Shown: positions 54,559-64,000, numbered from the stretch's first letter. The stretch: DNA of 64,000 bases from Streptomyces pilosus (GCF_014649835.1 NZ_BMTU01000008.1:62001-126000); one strand, 5' to 3'. Numbers and translations: made by a program. The notes: generated by a model from the sequence alone, not told the origin.

Positions 54559-54839
54559 GGCCGTTCTCCTTGAAATTCTCGGTTGTGCCGCGGATGCCGG
54601 ACGGCTCCCGCGCCTGACGCCCGCGACGCGCCGTTGCCACGAAGGACCGAGGGGCGCTGACACCGGGGTACCGGCCGTGACCGGCCTCGATGTCGGGGCG
54701 TGCGAAGTCGACCCGGTGGCCCGGGTCGCCACCAGAAGTGTACGGGACCCGCGGGGTGCCGGGTGACGCCGATGTCCACAACGAGCCGCCGGTCCACAGC
54801 TCCCGGCGGTGATCACGGCCCTGCGGCACGCTTCCCGGC

Positions 54840-55433
54840 ATGCGAACGAGTCGATGGACGCGGGCCGCCGCGCGCCTGGTCCTGCTGCTGGTCCTGACCC
54901 TGACGGCGCTGCTGGGCCCGCCGCCCTCCGCCTGGACCCGGACGGCGGCACCCGCGGGCGGCGATCAGGTGACGCCGCGTGTGGCACGCGCGTGGCCGGT
55001 GGGAGCCCGCCCGCGGGTGCTGCGCGGCTGGGAGCCGCCGGCGACGGTGTACGGGCGGGGTCACCGGGGCGTCGACCTGGCGGCGGTATCGGGGACGCCG
55101 GTACGGGCGGTGGCGGCGGGGCGGATCTCCTTCTCCGGCCGGGTGGCGGGCCGGGGCGTCGTCTCGGTCGCCTTGACGGGTACGGGTGATCCCCCGCTGC
55201 GCACGACCTACGAACCGGTTCGCGCGTCGGTGACCGGGGGCACCGAGGTGTCGGCGGGCGAGGTGATCGGCACCGTGGAGGCCGCGGGCTCCCACTGCCC
55301 GGCCCCCTGCCTGCACTGGGGTCTGCTGCGGGCCGACACCTACCTGGACCCGCTCACCCTGCTCCCCCCGTGGCTGCTGCGCGGGGGCCCGTCGAGACTG
55401 CTGCCGGTCCTCGGCGTCCTGGTACCGGAGTAG
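54840..55433 (+). CDS. Secreted M23-family peptidase
   Basis: This encodes 197 residues with a signal peptide ([21 protein letters not shown]) and an M23 (LytM) domain. The zinc-binding GHRGVDLA and the CLHWGLL motifs are present. The domain is at the short end of the family. It should cut peptide cross-bridges in peptidoglycan. Two cysteines ([10 protein letters not shown]) flank the active site. It is divergent from rpsB. Confidence 0.9.
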   Translation: MRTSRWTRAAARLVLLLVLTLTALLGPPPSAWTRTAAPAGGDQVTPRVARAWPVGARPRVLRGWEPPATVYGRGHRGVDLAAVSGTPVRAVAAGRISFSGRVAGRGVVSVALTGTGDPPLRTTYEPVRASVTGGTEVSAGEVIGTVEAAGSHCPAPCLHWGLLRADTYLDPLTLLPPWLLRGGPSRLLPVLGVLVPE

Positions 55434-55571
55434 CGGGACACCCGGTGAAGGTCCGGGCCGCCGCGCGACGGGCGCGGTCCCGGCGCGTTCTCCCCTGTCC
55501 GCGCGACCGGCCGGACGGAACCGGACGGGGCGGACGGGACCCGCACCCGGCGCCGTCGTGGGACCGGCGCG

Positions 55572-55598
55572 GCCGGGCGGGCTCCGCGCCCGCCCGGC
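55572..55598. terminator. Bidirectional terminator between M23 and TetR genes
   Basis: A perfect 11-bp stem (GCCGGGCGGGC) with the loop TCCGC lies between two convergent genes. Confidence 0.85.
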
Positions 55599-55607
55599 GG
55601 GGGGCCG

Positions 55608-56198
55608 TCAGCCGCGTACGCCTCCGAGGATCATGGACACCGCCGCCTCCGTGATCGTGCCGGGGTGTTCCGCCGCGCCCAGCTCGATGCGGCGCACGGC
55701 GGCGTCGACCACGCCCTGGAGCAGCATGGCCGCCAGGCGGGGCTCGGCGTGGCCCAGGCCGGCGAGGGCTTCGACGATCATCGCGACGAGGCCGCCGTGT
55801 GCGGCGCGGATCTTCTCCCGTGCGCCGCCGTCGAGCTCGCTCGCGGAGATCGCGACGACCGCGCGGTGCCGGCGGTCCCCGACCAGCTCCAGCTGCTTGC
55901 GGACGTACGCCTCGATCTTGGCCTCGGCCCCGTCGGCGGCCGCCATCGCCGCCTCGACCTCGGCGGCCCAGACCGGGAAGTCGACCTGGCACAGTTCCTC
56001 GACGACGGCGGCCCGCGAGCGGAAGTACTCGTAGACGGACGACCGCGCGAGCCCGGTGCGCTCGGCGAGGGCCGGGAAGGTCAGCGCCTCCGTACCGCCC
56101 TCGGACAGCAGGGAGCGTGCCGCGTCCAGCAGGGCGGCTCGCTGCATCGACCGGTGCTCGGCCACGGAGGCCGCTCGAATCCTTGGCACGTCAACCAC
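55608..56198 (-). CDS. TetR-family transcriptional regulator
   Basis: This encodes 196 residues with an N-terminal TetR helix-turn-helix (LTFPALAERTGLARSSVYEYF) at about residues 38-58 and a variable C-terminal ligand domain. The ligand is unknown. The start is GTG at 56198; GTG at 56189 is an alternative three residues downstream. It lies 69 bases after whiG on the same strand. Confidence 0.88.
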   Translation of the reverse strand: MVDVPRIRAASVAEHRSMQRAALLDAARSLLSEGGTEALTFPALAERTGLARSSVYEYFRSRAAVVEELCQVDFPVWAAEVEAAMAAADGAEAKIEAYVRKQLELVGDRRHRAVVAISASELDGGAREKIRAAHGGLVAMIVEALAGLGHAEPRLAAMLLQGVVDAAVRRIELGAAEHPGTITEAAVSMILGGVRG

Positions 56199-56267
56199 TT
56201 TACGGACGCCCCGCCCGTGGCGGCCAGAGGATCGGCCGGCTCTCCGCCGGAAGGGCTCAGCGGGGGC

Positions 56268-57110
56268 TCAGCGGCCGAAGCCCGCCAGCTTGGCGCGCAG
56301 CTGGAGCACGGACTTGGTGTGGATCTGGCTCACCCGGCTCTCGGTCACACCGAGCACGTTGCCGATCTCGGCGAGGGTGAGTCCCTCGTAGTAGTACAGC
56401 GTCACGACCGTCTTCTCCCGCTCCGGCAGCGTGTTGATGGCCCGCGCGAGGAACCTGCGCAGCTCCCGGTCCTCGGCCACCTCCACCGGATTGTCGGCGG
56501 CGGTGTCCTCCAGGGTGTCCATCAGGCTGAGCCGGTCGCCGCCCTCACCGCCGACGTGCAGCAGCTCCTCCAGGGCGACGACGTTCGCCAGTGACAACTG
56601 GCTGAAAACGGCGTGCAGCTCCTCCACGGCGATGCCCAGCTCGCCGGCGACCTCGCTCTCCGACGGTGTCCGCCGCAGCCGCGCCTCCAGCGTGGCGTAG
56701 GCGCGCTCCACGTTGCGCGCCTTCTGCCGCACCGACCGCGGGATCCAGTCCAGCGCCCGCAGCTCGTCGATCATCGCGCCCCGGATGCGGGTGATCGCGT
56801 AGGTCTCGAACTTGATCTCCCGGTCGACGTCGAACTTCTCGATCGCGTCGATCAGCCCGAACACCCCGGAGGAGACGAAGTCGCCCTGCTCGACGTTGGG
56901 CGGCAGCCCGACGCTGACCCGCCCGGCGACGTACTTCACCAGCGGCGAGTAGTGCAGGATCAGCTGCTCCCGCAGTCGTTCGTCCCCTGTCGCCTTGTAC
57001 GACCGCCACAACTCGTCGAGTGTCGAGGGGGCGGGCGGCCGCACGCTGCCACCGTCGCGGGCGGCTGGGGGGATCGCCGCCCGGTCGGACCCGGAGGTGT
57101 GCTGGGGCAT
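56268..57110 (-). CDS. whiG: Sporulation sigma factor WhiG
   Basis: This encodes a 280-residue sigma factor of the FliA/WhiG group that starts the sporulation cascade of aerial hyphae. Region 2 ([37 protein letters not shown]) and region 4 ([20 protein letters not shown]) are intact. The length equals that of other Streptomyces WhiG proteins. The 272-base gap upstream to dprA holds no gene and should carry its promoter. Confidence 0.97.
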   Translation of the reverse strand: MPQHTSGSDRAAIPPAARDGGSVRPPAPSTLDELWRSYKATGDERLREQLILHYSPLVKYVAGRVSVGLPPNVEQGDFVSSGVFGLIDAIEKFDVDREIKFETYAITRIRGAMIDELRALDWIPRSVRQKARNVERAYATLEARLRRTPSESEVAGELGIAVEELHAVFSQLSLANVVALEELLHVGGEGGDRLSLMDTLEDTAADNPVEVAEDRELRRFLARAINTLPEREKTVVTLYYYEGLTLAEIGNVLGVTESRVSQIHTKSVLQLRAKLAGFGR

Positions 57111-57382
57111 TCGTCGCCTAGTGCCGTTCTGCCGTGGGCTGGTGCTGGCCGGATTCGCTGTCTGTCCGATGTCGAGTTGCCTGTCCGTGTCGGGATCCTC
57201 GTGAGCGTAGCGTGACTGCGGCGTCGCGGTGTGCGAAGAGGCGAGGTAGGACCGTACGCAGATTCGTTCCGGGTGCCGTCCCACCGGGGCATGACCGTCG
57301 CTCTGCGTGATCACCCGGGTGTCCCGGCCGGCTTGTTCCCCATGGTGTGTCGGGGTTCCCCCGGACGGCCGAACACGCTCCG

Positions 57383-58543
57383 TCAGCGGGCGTCCGGACG
57401 GTCATGGACCGGCATCATCGCCTGGCGCGTCAACTTCCAGCCGTCGCCGTGTCGTTCGACGTAGCCAAGTGCTCGTAGTTCGTACAGTCTCGCGACGGCG
57501 TCGTCCGGGGTGGTCTGCGCGGCCCGCGCGATGTCCTCGGGCGGGACCGTGACGTGGGCCGGCAGCGCGGCGAGGACCTGGCGGCCGGCCGGGTCGAGCA
57601 GGTCCCGTGGCAGCACCGGTCCCCGGCGCTCGGGTGCGAGCTCGCCCATGTCGCCGACCAGTTCGACGACCTCGGCGGCGTCGGTGACCAGGACCGCGTC
57701 CTGGCGCAGCAGTTCGTGCACCCCGGCGGAGAGCCCGCTGGTGGCCGGGCCGGGGATCCCCATGACGTGCCGTCCCAGTCGCCGGGCGGCGCGGGCGGTC
57801 ACCAGGGAGCCGCTGCGGTGGGCGGCCTCGACGACGACCGTGCCGCGGGTGAGCGCGGCGATCACCCTGTTGCGGAGGACGAACCTGCTCGGGGTCGGGT
57901 GCTCGCCGGGTGGCAACTCGCCGACGACGAGTCCCTGTTCGGCGATCCTGCCGATGAGCCCGGCGTGTCCGCGCGGATAGGGGCGGTCGACCCCGCAGGC
58001 GAGGACCGCGACGGTGGCGCCGCCGGAGCCCAGCGCTCCGCGGTGGGCGGCACCGTCGATCCCGTAGGCGCCCCCGGAGACCACGACCCAGCCGCGCTCG
58101 GCCAGCCCCGCGGCGAGCGAGGCGGCCATGTGCGCCCCGTACTCGGTGCAGGCGCGGGCGCCGACGAGGGCGACCGAGCGCAGGGCCCACATGCGCAGGC
58201 CGGCCCCGCCGCGCACCCAGAGGCCGAGCGGTCGCGCGTCCCCCAGGTCGTCGAGCTGCCCGGGCCATTCCGCCGACCCGGGGAGGACGAACCGCACCCC
58301 GGCGTCCCGCGCGAGCGCGAGGTCCCGGTGCGGCTCGGCCCGCGCCGCCCGGGCCACCATCCCGGCCCACCGCTTGCCGCTCACGCCGGGAAGCGGCTCG
58401 CCCCCGTCCCGCAGCCGGCGCACCACCGCGTCCACGCCGTACTCCCGCATCCAGCGCCCGCCCGTCTCGTCGCCGGGCTCGACGACCCGGGTGAGGAAGA
58501 CCCGGCCGAGCAGCTCGCCCCCGGAGCCGGCCGTCCCGCTCAT
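57383..58543 (-). CDS. dprA: DNA-processing protein DprA
   Basis: This encodes 386 residues. The Rossmann-like DprA domain has [13 protein letters not shown] (124-136) and [16 protein letters not shown] (156-171). A winged-helix domain ([20 protein letters not shown]) forms the C-terminus. It loads RecA on single-stranded DNA in competent bacteria; in Streptomyces its role is less clear. The ATG overlaps the comM stop (ATGA); the longer open frame upstream is an antiparallel-frame shadow of comM. Confidence 0.94.
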   Translation of the reverse strand: MSGTAGSGGELLGRVFLTRVVEPGDETGGRWMREYGVDAVVRRLRDGGEPLPGVSGKRWAGMVARAARAEPHRDLALARDAGVRFVLPGSAEWPGQLDDLGDARPLGLWVRGGAGLRMWALRSVALVGARACTEYGAHMAASLAAGLAERGWVVVSGGAYGIDGAAHRGALGSGGATVAVLACGVDRPYPRGHAGLIGRIAEQGLVVGELPPGEHPTPSRFVLRNRVIAALTRGTVVVEAAHRSGSLVTARAARRLGRHVMGIPGPATSGLSAGVHELLRQDAVLVTDAAEVVELVGDMGELAPERRGPVLPRDLLDPAGRQVLAALPAHVTVPPEDIARAAQTTPDDAVARLYELRALGYVERHGDGWKLTRQAMMPVHDRPDAR

Positions 58544-60165
58544 ACGGCCGCCCCGATCGTCATGGGCACCCCGCGCGGGACCCCGGTCCGCAGTTGCAGG
58601 GCGAGGGCGACGTCCGAGGCGTCGGGCCGGTCGTGGCCGGACAGGTCGGCGACCGTCCACGCGACCCGGAGGACCCGGTCCAGTCCCCGGGCGCTGAGCA
58701 GGCCACGTTCCAGGCCGCGCTCGGCGTCGTCCATGGCGCCGGGGACGGCGTGCCAGCGGCTGCGCAGCTCCCGGCCGGGGACCTCGCTGTTGGTGCGCCA
58801 GGGGGTGCCGGCGAGACGCGCCGCCGCGCGCTCCCGGGCCGCGCGGACCCGGCCGGCGACCGTGCTCGTGGTCTCGCCCCGTGGTGCGCTCGCGGTCAGT
58901 TCGGAGCGGGTGACACGGTCGACCTCGACCCGCAGGTCCACCCGGTCGAGCAGCGGCCCGGACAGCCTGGCCTGGTAGCGGCGGACGGCGGCGGGCGGGC
59001 AGTCGCAGTGGTCGTTCGTCTGCGAGAAGCGCCCGCAGGGGCACGGGTTGGCGGCGAGCACCATCAGGAACCGCGCCGGGAAGCGGACGACCCCCGCGCT
59101 GCGGGCGATGACCACGTGCCCGGCCTCCAGCGGCTGGCGCAGGGCGTCCAGGGCCCTGCCGCTGAATTCGGGCGTCTCGTCCAGGAAGAGCACGCCGCGG
59201 TGCGAGAGGGAGACCGCTCCCGGCCGGGCCGTGCCGGGGCCGCCGCCGACGAGGGCCTGCATGGTGGCCGAGTGGTGCGGGGCGCAGTAGGGAGCCGTGT
59301 CGATCAGGGGCCTGCCGGGTGGCAGCAGCCCCGCCACCGAGTGCACGGCGGTCACCTCCAGGGACGCCTGCCGGTCCAGGGGCGGCAGGATCGACGGCAG
59401 CCGCTCGGCGAGCATCGTCTTGCCCGCGCCGGGCGGTCCTTCCAGGAAGAGGTGGTGGCCGCCCGCCGCGGCCACCTCCACCGCCGTGCGCGCCGAGTGC
59501 TGGCCCACCACGTCCGCGAGGTCGTGGCCCTGGTCGTGCGGTGCCGCGCCGATGCCGTGCATGCCGGTGGCCGCTCCGGTGCCCGGGACGCGCAGCCCCG
59601 CCAGCATCGGGTCGGGCCGGTCCTGGTCGTCGGTGTCCTCCTCCGGCACCGGTTCGTCGGTGAGCACGGCGATCAGCTGGCGCAGGCTGCGGACGCCCAG
59701 TACGGACACGCCGGGCACCAGCACGGCCTCGGCGGCGGCGCACTCGGGCACCACCACCTGCTGGTAGCCCGCGTCGGCCGCGGCCAGCACGGCGGGCAGG
59801 ATGCCGCGCACCGGCCGCACCCGGCCGTCCAGCCCGAGTTCGCCGATCATCACGAGGTCGGCGAGGACCCGAGGGTCGATCCGCTCGGCGGCTCCGAGCA
59901 CCGCGCAGGCGACGGCCAGGTCGAAGCCGCTCCCGGCCTTGGGCACCGAGGCCGGGCTGAGCCCCACGGTGAGCTTCTTCTGCGGCCACTCGCCGCCGGA
60001 GTTGACCACGGCGGCCCTGACCCGGTCGCGGCTCTCCGTCAGGCTCTTGTCCGGCAGCCCCACCAGGGTGAAGGCGGCGACGCCCGGTTCGAGGTCGGCC
60101 TGGACCTCCACGACGACGCCCTCGACGCCCACCAGCGCCACCGAGCACGTACGGGCGAACCCCAT
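58540..60165 (-). CDS. YifB/ComM-family Mg chelatase-like AAA ATPase
   Basis: This encodes a 541-residue ComM/YifB-type AAA+ ATPase. An N-terminal Lon-type fold (residues 1-170) is followed by the ATPase domain with Walker A GPPGAGKT (243-250), Walker B LFLDE and the C-terminal Mg-chelatase domain with PCGRFSQTNDHCDCPP, which may bind zinc. Related helicases act on branch migration during natural transformation. It is between yraN and dprA in one operon. Confidence 0.93.
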   Translation of the reverse strand: MGFARTCSVALVGVEGVVVEVQADLEPGVAAFTLVGLPDKSLTESRDRVRAAVVNSGGEWPQKKLTVGLSPASVPKAGSGFDLAVACAVLGAAERIDPRVLADLVMIGELGLDGRVRPVRGILPAVLAAADAGYQQVVVPECAAAEAVLVPGVSVLGVRSLRQLIAVLTDEPVPEEDTDDQDRPDPMLAGLRVPGTGAATGMHGIGAAPHDQGHDLADVVGQHSARTAVEVAAAGGHHLFLEGPPGAGKTMLAERLPSILPPLDRQASLEVTAVHSVAGLLPPGRPLIDTAPYCAPHHSATMQALVGGGPGTARPGAVSLSHRGVLFLDETPEFSGRALDALRQPLEAGHVVIARSAGVVRFPARFLMVLAANPCPCGRFSQTNDHCDCPPAAVRRYQARLSGPLLDRVDLRVEVDRVTRSELTASAPRGETTSTVAGRVRAARERAAARLAGTPWRTNSEVPGRELRSRWHAVPGAMDDAERGLERGLLSARGLDRVLRVAWTVADLSGHDRPDASDVALALQLRTGVPRGVPMTIGAAV

Positions 60166-60166
60166 G

Positions 60167-60538
60167 TCAGGCCACCCCCCGGACGTGCTCGACGACGGGG
60201 GCGCCGCGCGCCGGGAGCAGTACGCCGACCAGATCGATGCGGACCCCGCCGGGAGGCGCTCCCCCGTGCTCCTGGAGCCAGCGTTCCGCGAGGCTCCGCA
60301 GCCGTCCCGCCTTGGCCGGCGTGACCGCCTCCATGGGGTGCTGGAAGGATCCCGCCCTGCGGGTCTTCACCTCGCAGACGACCAGGGCGTCGCCGTCCCT
60401 GGCCACGATGTCGATCTCACCGGTCCTGCCGCAGCGCCAGTTGCGCTCCAGGACCGTCATGCCCGCCTGAGTCAGCCGCCGTGCGGCCAGTGTCTCGCCG
60501 TACCTGCCGAGTGCGCTGCGTGCCCGTTGTGCGTTCAT
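60167..60538 (-). CDS. YraN-family (UPF0102) putative endonuclease
   Basis: This encodes a 123-residue protein with the YraN PD-(D/E)XK-type core ([22 protein letters not shown]), including the E-V-K triad. ATG at 60538 has GGAGGTGG upstream. Its function is unknown, though it sits with dprA and comM in many bacteria. Confidence 0.92.
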   Translation of the reverse strand: MNAQRARSALGRYGETLAARRLTQAGMTVLERNWRCGRTGEIDIVARDGDALVVCEVKTRRAGSFQHPMEAVTPAKAGRLRSLAERWLQEHGGAPPGGVRIDLVGVLLPARGAPVVEHVRGVA

Positions 60539-60626
60539 GTCGGCACCACCTCCGGCGCCCACCGTCACGCGTCCCGCCGCACGGAGTGGATCTTGGTGTG
60601 TTACCCGGCGGTTGTGGACAACTCCG

Positions 60627-60935
60627 TCACCCGCTCGGGAGCTCCAGGTCGCTCTTGTTGAGCTCCTCGATGTTCACGTCCTTGAACGTGAGCACCCGGA
60701 CCTGCTTCACGAAGCGGGCCGGCCGGTACATGTCCCACACCCACGCGTCCGCCATGGAGACCTCGAAGAACACTTCGCCCTGGACCGAGTGCACTTGCAT
60801 CTCGTAGTCGTTGGTCAGATAGAAGCGCCGCTCGGTCTCGATCACGTATTTGAACAGGCCGACGACGTCGCGGTACTCCCGGTAGAGCTTCAGCTCCATC
60901 TCGGTCTCGTACTTCTCGAGGTCCTCGGCGCTCAT
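60627..60935 (-). CDS. DUF2469-family protein
   Basis: This encodes a 102-residue acidic protein with a very conserved actinobacterial sequence ([33 protein letters not shown]). The family is unassigned. The length and the position next to yraN are normal. Confidence 0.93.
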   Translation of the reverse strand: MSAEDLEKYETEMELKLYREYRDVVGLFKYVIETERRFYLTNDYEMQVHSVQGEVFFEVSMADAWVWDMYRPARFVKQVRVLTFKDVNIEELNKSDLELPSG

Positions 60936-60987
60936 GGCAGTTCCCCTTCAGCCGTGCGATCCCCCCATTGTGCGCCAGTCCCGCCGG

Positions 60988-61515
60988 TCACCGGACGATT
61001 TCGGTGTCCAGGGTCACGGGGCGGTCGGGGGGACCCTCGTCGAGCAGTGTCCGCAGCAGCCCGGCGAGTCTGGTCGGATACACCGTCTCATGTGCCCCGG
61101 CCAGTTCCGGCCACGTCCACCAGCGTGATCCGGCGACACTGCGCCGCTCCAGTTCGGTCAGCGCCGTGGCCGCGACCGCCGTCCGGGTGGTGCGGGCGAG
61201 GAAGTACCACTCGTCCTGGTCCCAGCGGCGTCCGGCGAACGGGAAGGAGCACCGGCGCCGCCACAGCACCGGTCCGAGCTCGACGTCCGTGATGCCGGTC
61301 TCCTCGGCGAGCTCGCGCAGCGCGGCCTGCTCACGGGTCTCCTCACCCTCGACACCCCCGCCGGGCGTGAACCACCAGTCGTCGGCGGGGTCGTCCGGCT
61401 CGTGGCCGTGCAGCAGGAGGATGCGGTCCCGCGGGTCGAGCAGCACGACCCGGGCGACCCGGCGCAGCCCGCCCTCGGAGGAGCTCTCGACCGCCGGGGC
61501 CGGCTCAGCGGACAC
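60988..61515 (-). CDS. Nudix hydrolase
   Basis: This encodes a 175-residue Nudix hydrolase with a perfect Nudix box (GGGVEGEETREQAALRELAEETGI). The start is GTG at 61515, 11 bases inside the signal peptidase gene. The substrate is unknown. It is unrelated in detail to the Nudix protein at 47432. Confidence 0.92.
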   Translation of the reverse strand: MSAEPAPAVESSSEGGLRRVARVVLLDPRDRILLLHGHEPDDPADDWWFTPGGGVEGEETREQAALRELAEETGITDVELGPVLWRRRCSFPFAGRRWDQDEWYFLARTTRTAVAATALTELERRSVAGSRWWTWPELAGAHETVYPTRLAGLLRTLLDEGPPDRPVTLDTEIVR

Positions 61516-62281
61516 CGGTGCCCCCCGCGCTCGCCCGGGCCCGGGAGGCCGCCGCCCGCTTGGCGAAGGGGCCGTAGGCCGCCCCGCCGAGAACGAGCAC
61601 GGCACCGGCGATCACCATCGCGGTGACGGTCCGGAGCGGGCCGGGCGAGGAGAGCGCGCCGAGCCGCTCGAAGCCGGAGGGCTCGGTGAGCATGCCGTCC
61701 ATCGGCCAGACCACGGCGTCGACCCTGGCCTGTACCGCGCCGCGGGAGACGGTGCCGCCGGCCGCGTCGGTCAGGTGGGCGGTGGAGTCCACCGACCCGG
61801 AGCGCTCGTCACCGAGCAGGAACAGGCGCCCCTTCGGCACGGTCACCTCGGGGAAGGCGGTGAACCCGGTGACCGTGTCGTCGGCGAGGTACGGTTCGTC
61901 GATCTCCTCGCCGTTGACCTTCAGCCTGCCGTCCTGGCAGCAGGAGACCTTGTCACCGCCGACGGCCACCACCCGCTTCACCATGGGCACGTCGGCCCAC
62001 GTGGTGTCCGTGAACACGACGACGTCACCGCGGCGGACCTCACCGCCGTCGACGCGCTGGGCCAGCACCCGCTCGCCGGCGTCGATCGTCGGCGCCATCG
62101 AGGTGGTCGGCACGGTGTACGGCCGGTACACCACCGCGCCCCAGACGAACCCGCCGAGGAACATCAGCAGGCCGAGGGCGACGGCCGCGTTGGACAGGAG
62201 CTGACCGGTGCGGCCGCCCGCCCGGGCGCTGCCCGAGCCACCCGTGCCGGGGACCGTACGTGTCGTGCTCTGACCAGTCAT
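61505..62281 (-). CDS. sipZ: Signal peptidase I, SipZ-like
   Basis: This encodes a 258-residue type I signal peptidase with one N-terminal and one C-terminal helix. The catalytic serine is S61 in TTSMAPT and the general-base lysine K102 in VKRVVAVGGD. It is the last of the signal peptidase genes in the cluster. The order matches the sipW-X-Y-Z cluster of S. lividans, from memory. Confidence 0.92.
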   Translation of the reverse strand: MTGQSTTRTVPGTGGSGSARAGGRTGQLLSNAAVALGLLMFLGGFVWGAVVYRPYTVPTTSMAPTIDAGERVLAQRVDGGEVRRGDVVVFTDTTWADVPMVKRVVAVGGDKVSCCQDGRLKVNGEEIDEPYLADDTVTGFTAFPEVTVPKGRLFLLGDERSGSVDSTAHLTDAAGGTVSRGAVQARVDAVVWPMDGMLTEPSGFERLGALSSPGPLRTVTAMVIAGAVLVLGGAAYGPFAKRAAASRARASAGGTGVR

Positions 62282-62313
62282 GGCCGCACCCTACCCGGCA
62301 GTACCGGACGCGG

Positions 62314-63315
62314 TCAGCCCTCTTCGCCGCCCTGACCGGCGCCGGACCTCCGGCGCAGCAGGAGCACCAGCGGCACCGCGCCCGCGAGCGCGATCCCGTG
62401 CGGCGCGGCCGACAGAGCCGGGCCGGACGGCGACGAGGCGTTCAGACCGGGCTGGTCGAAGGTGTCGGGGACCGGCAGGTTGGTCCAGCGGTCCAGCGGC
62501 CAGGCGACGACGACGGCACGGCCGACGACCTTGTCCACGGGGACGAAGCCCTCGTTCTTGTCGGCCTGGTTGTACCGGGAGTCCCGGGAGTTCTGACGGT
62601 GGTCGCCCATGACCCAGATGTGGCCCTCGGGGACCTTCACCTTGAACTGGCCGCCCTGGTCGTCCTGGCTGCACGGGGTGTTGCCGGGATACACGTACGA
62701 CGATTCGTCCAGCGCCATGCCGTTGACCTTCAACGGGCCGGTGCCCTTGCACTCGACCGTGTCACCGCCGACGCCGATGACCCGCTTGATCAGGTCCTTC
62801 TCCTCCGCGGACGGCATCAGGCCGATCCAGCTGAGGACCTTCTGCAGCGCGTTCGGCTCGGGGGTGGGCTCGCCCGCCAGCCAGTTGTCGGGGTCGTGGA
62901 ACACGACGACCTCGCCGCGCTCCGGCTCGGAACCGAACCAGGGGGTGAGCTTGTCGACGAGGACCCGGTCACCCCGCTGGAGGGTGTTCTGCATCGAGTC
63001 GGACGGGATGGAGAACGCCTGCACCAGGAACGTCTTGATCAGCAGCGCCAGCACCAGGGCGATGCCGATGAGGATGGGCAGCTCCTTCCAGAAGGAGCGG
63101 GGCTGCTTCGCGCGGGGCGAGCCGTGTCCCGAGCCGCCTCCCTGGCCGCCCTGCTCCGTCGGGGGCTGCCCGCCCCCGGCTCCTTCGCCACCCGCCGAGG
63201 AGTGATTCCCGGAGGTCACGGAGTCGTCCGCCGCCGGATAGGCCGCTTCCCCGGGACGCCCGCGGCGCTCCTCGCCCTCGCGTCCGGACCGTGCGCCAAC
63301 CGCCGCATCCCCCAC
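62314..63315 (-). CDS. sipY: Signal peptidase I, SipY-like
   Basis: This encodes a 333-residue signal peptidase with a long cytoplasmic head rich in Gly and Pro. The catalytic serine is S107 in PSDSMQNT and the lysine K177 in LIKRVIGVGGD. A C-terminal helix (LALAGAVPLVLLLRRR) anchors the enzyme. GTG at 63315 is preceded by AGGAG. It lies 32 bases before sipZ. Confidence 0.92.
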   Translation of the reverse strand: MGDAAVGARSGREGEERRGRPGEAAYPAADDSVTSGNHSSAGGEGAGGGQPPTEQGGQGGGSGHGSPRAKQPRSFWKELPILIGIALVLALLIKTFLVQAFSIPSDSMQNTLQRGDRVLVDKLTPWFGSEPERGEVVVFHDPDNWLAGEPTPEPNALQKVLSWIGLMPSAEEKDLIKRVIGVGGDTVECKGTGPLKVNGMALDESSYVYPGNTPCSQDDQGGQFKVKVPEGHIWVMGDHRQNSRDSRYNQADKNEGFVPVDKVVGRAVVVAWPLDRWTNLPVPDTFDQPGLNASSPSGPALSAAPHGIALAGAVPLVLLLRRRSGAGQGGEEG

Positions 63316-64000
63316 GCCATCTCCTCACTCTCTGCCGCTGCCCGCGCCATGCCCGGCGCAGGCCCACCACTCCCATAACGAGCGGGAGTTCCGCAGGGGT
63401 CGGGAGCTGGACCATTCCCTCGGAATCGTCCGGGGCAACCCTATGCGACAGCGGGGCGGCAGCGGTCGATCCCGGCGCGGAGTCCGACACGGACGCGAAG
63501 GTCGTGGGCTCCTCCAGAGTGCTCCAGCGGCCGAGGGGCCAGGCGATGACCACGGCCCGGCCCACCACCTCGTCCTCGGAGACGGTGCCGCCGTAGTCGG
63601 TGTCCTGGTGGGAGCGGGAGTCGGCGGAGTTCGACCGGTGGTCGCCCATCACCCACAGCCGTCCCTCGGGCACGGTGATGTCGAACGGGATCGAGGACGG
63701 GGCGTTGCCGGGGTAGAGGTAGTCGCCCTCCTCCAGCGGGACACCGTTGACCGTGACCCGGCCCTGCTGGTCGCAGCACTGGACCTTGTCGCCGCCGACG
63801 CCGACGACCCGCTTGATGAGGTCCTTGTCGTTCTCGGACGGCAGCAGTCCGATGAAGGTGAGCCCTTCCTTGATCTGCTTGATCCCGACGGGGTCGTCCT
63901 TGCTCGGCGTGGTCTGCTCGGTCGCCAGCCAGCCGCCGGGGTCCTTGAAGACGACCACGTCGCCGCGCTGCGGCCTGGACCCGAACCAGGGGGTGAGCTT
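62969..64000 (-). CDS. sipX: Signal peptidase I, SipX-like, partial; 3' end lacks expected stop
   Basis: The gene runs off the right edge (5' part missing). The visible part has the lysine motif LIKRVVGVGGD, the GDHRSNSADSR box and a short C-terminal hydrophobic stretch (ELPLVMGVVGL). The frame then passes the sipY start without a stop and ends at 62969, overlapping sipY by 347 bases as an Arg/Gly-rich shadow. A TGA just before sipY (GTGAGGAG near 63325) lies in another frame, so a single-base indel near the end of sipX, or an error, is likely. The true C-terminus is then near 63330. The catalytic serine is outside the window. Confidence 0.8.
   Translation of the reverse strand, partial: KLTPWFGSRPQRGDVVVFKDPGGWLATEQTTPSKDDPVGIKQIKEGLTFIGLLPSENDKDLIKRVVGVGGDKVQCCDQQGRVTVNGVPLEEGDYLYPGNAPSSIPFDITVPEGRLWVMGDHRSNSADSRSHQDTDYGGTVSEDEVVGRAVVIAWPLGRWSTLEEPTTFASVSDSAPGSTAAAPLSHRVAPDDSEGMVQLPTPAELPLVMGVVGLRRAWRGQRQRVRRWRGGCGGWRTVRTRGRGAPRASRGSGLSGGGRLRDLRESLLGGWRRSRGRAAPDGAGRPGRRLGTRLAPREAAPLLLEGAAHPHRHRPGAGAADQDVPGAGVLHPVRLDAEHPPAG

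Noticed and set aside
54737-54742. Candidate -10 box (TACACT) for rpsB on the minus strand
   Set aside because: No acceptable -35 lies at the right distance, so a promoter is not reported.
57383-60148. A 921-codon frame that would fuse ComM and DprA
   Set aside because: The first part is an Arg/Pro-rich shadow of comM in another frame. DprA starts at 58543, overlapping the comM stop.

Overview
The window is a piece of a Streptomyces chromosome. The DNA is very GC-rich with strong third-position GC bias, and it carries the sporulation sigma factor gene whiG, a run of consecutive type I signal peptidase genes, the actinobacterial DUF2469 gene next to yraN-comM-dprA, and the order rpsB-tsf-pyrH-frr-cdsA-(accessory genes)-rlmN. 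No tRNA, rRNA, CRISPR array, transposase or integrase was seen.

Layout, left to right. (1) 1-11883 is a plant-polysaccharide locus, best read as xyloglucan use. A minus-strand operon holds a lipoprotein binding protein, two sugar permeases, a secreted GH74 xyloglucanase, a GH42 beta-galactosidase and the start of a GH95 fucosidase-type hydrolase. A GH3 hydrolase with a fascin-like insertion is divergent. Two identical 14-bp palindromes in the shared promoter region look like LacI-type operators. (2) 11980-19822 holds an aldehyde dehydrogenase, a PucR regulator, a membrane-anchored VirD4/FtsK-like ATPase and gabT, separated in part by a C-rich repeat tract. (3) 20220-21713 holds a TPR-like protein and a PAP2 phosphatase. 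(4) 21754-28943 is a polyamine operon: an aminobutyraldehyde-type dehydrogenase, a PotD/A/B/C-type transporter and a PuuB-like FAD oxidase, behind a promoter with an inverted repeat. A second catabolic unit at 33843-37383 (aldehyde dehydrogenase, Lrp/AsnC regulator, aminotransferase) and gabT complete a route from putrescine-like amines to succinate. (5) 29166-33729 holds a NADAR protein, a DUF4190 membrane protein, a deaminase that is probably the aminodeoxyfutalosine deaminase of menaquinone synthesis, a glycerophosphodiesterase and two small envelope proteins.

(6) 37610-42056 holds an ABC-type ATPase with degenerate motifs and its membrane partner, a VOC protein, a sortase substrate (LAETG) behind a near-consensus promoter, and a mycothiol-dependent maleylpyruvate-isomerase-like protein. 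(7) 42082-46023 is a thiamine-type ABC transporter operon controlled by a TPP riboswitch. (8) rlmN is followed by an accessory pair, a Nudix protein and a 504-residue protein of unknown function that contains a rare TTA codon, lying between rlmN and cdsA. (9) 49883-54558 is the translation and lipid block cdsA-frr-pyrH-tsf-rpsB, with strong intergenic hairpins. (10) 54840 to the right edge holds an M23 peptidase, a TetR regulator, whiG, dprA, comM, yraN, a DUF2469 gene, a Nudix gene and three signal peptidase I genes; the last of these runs off the edge and lacks a stop codon at its expected end.

The strongest candidates for something undescribed are the Nudix/504-residue pair with its TTA codon, the chromosomal VirD4-like ATPase, the ABC ATPase without a normal signature or Q-loop, and the GH3 enzyme with a fascin-like insert. 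I did not find a clear-cut new defence or mobile system.
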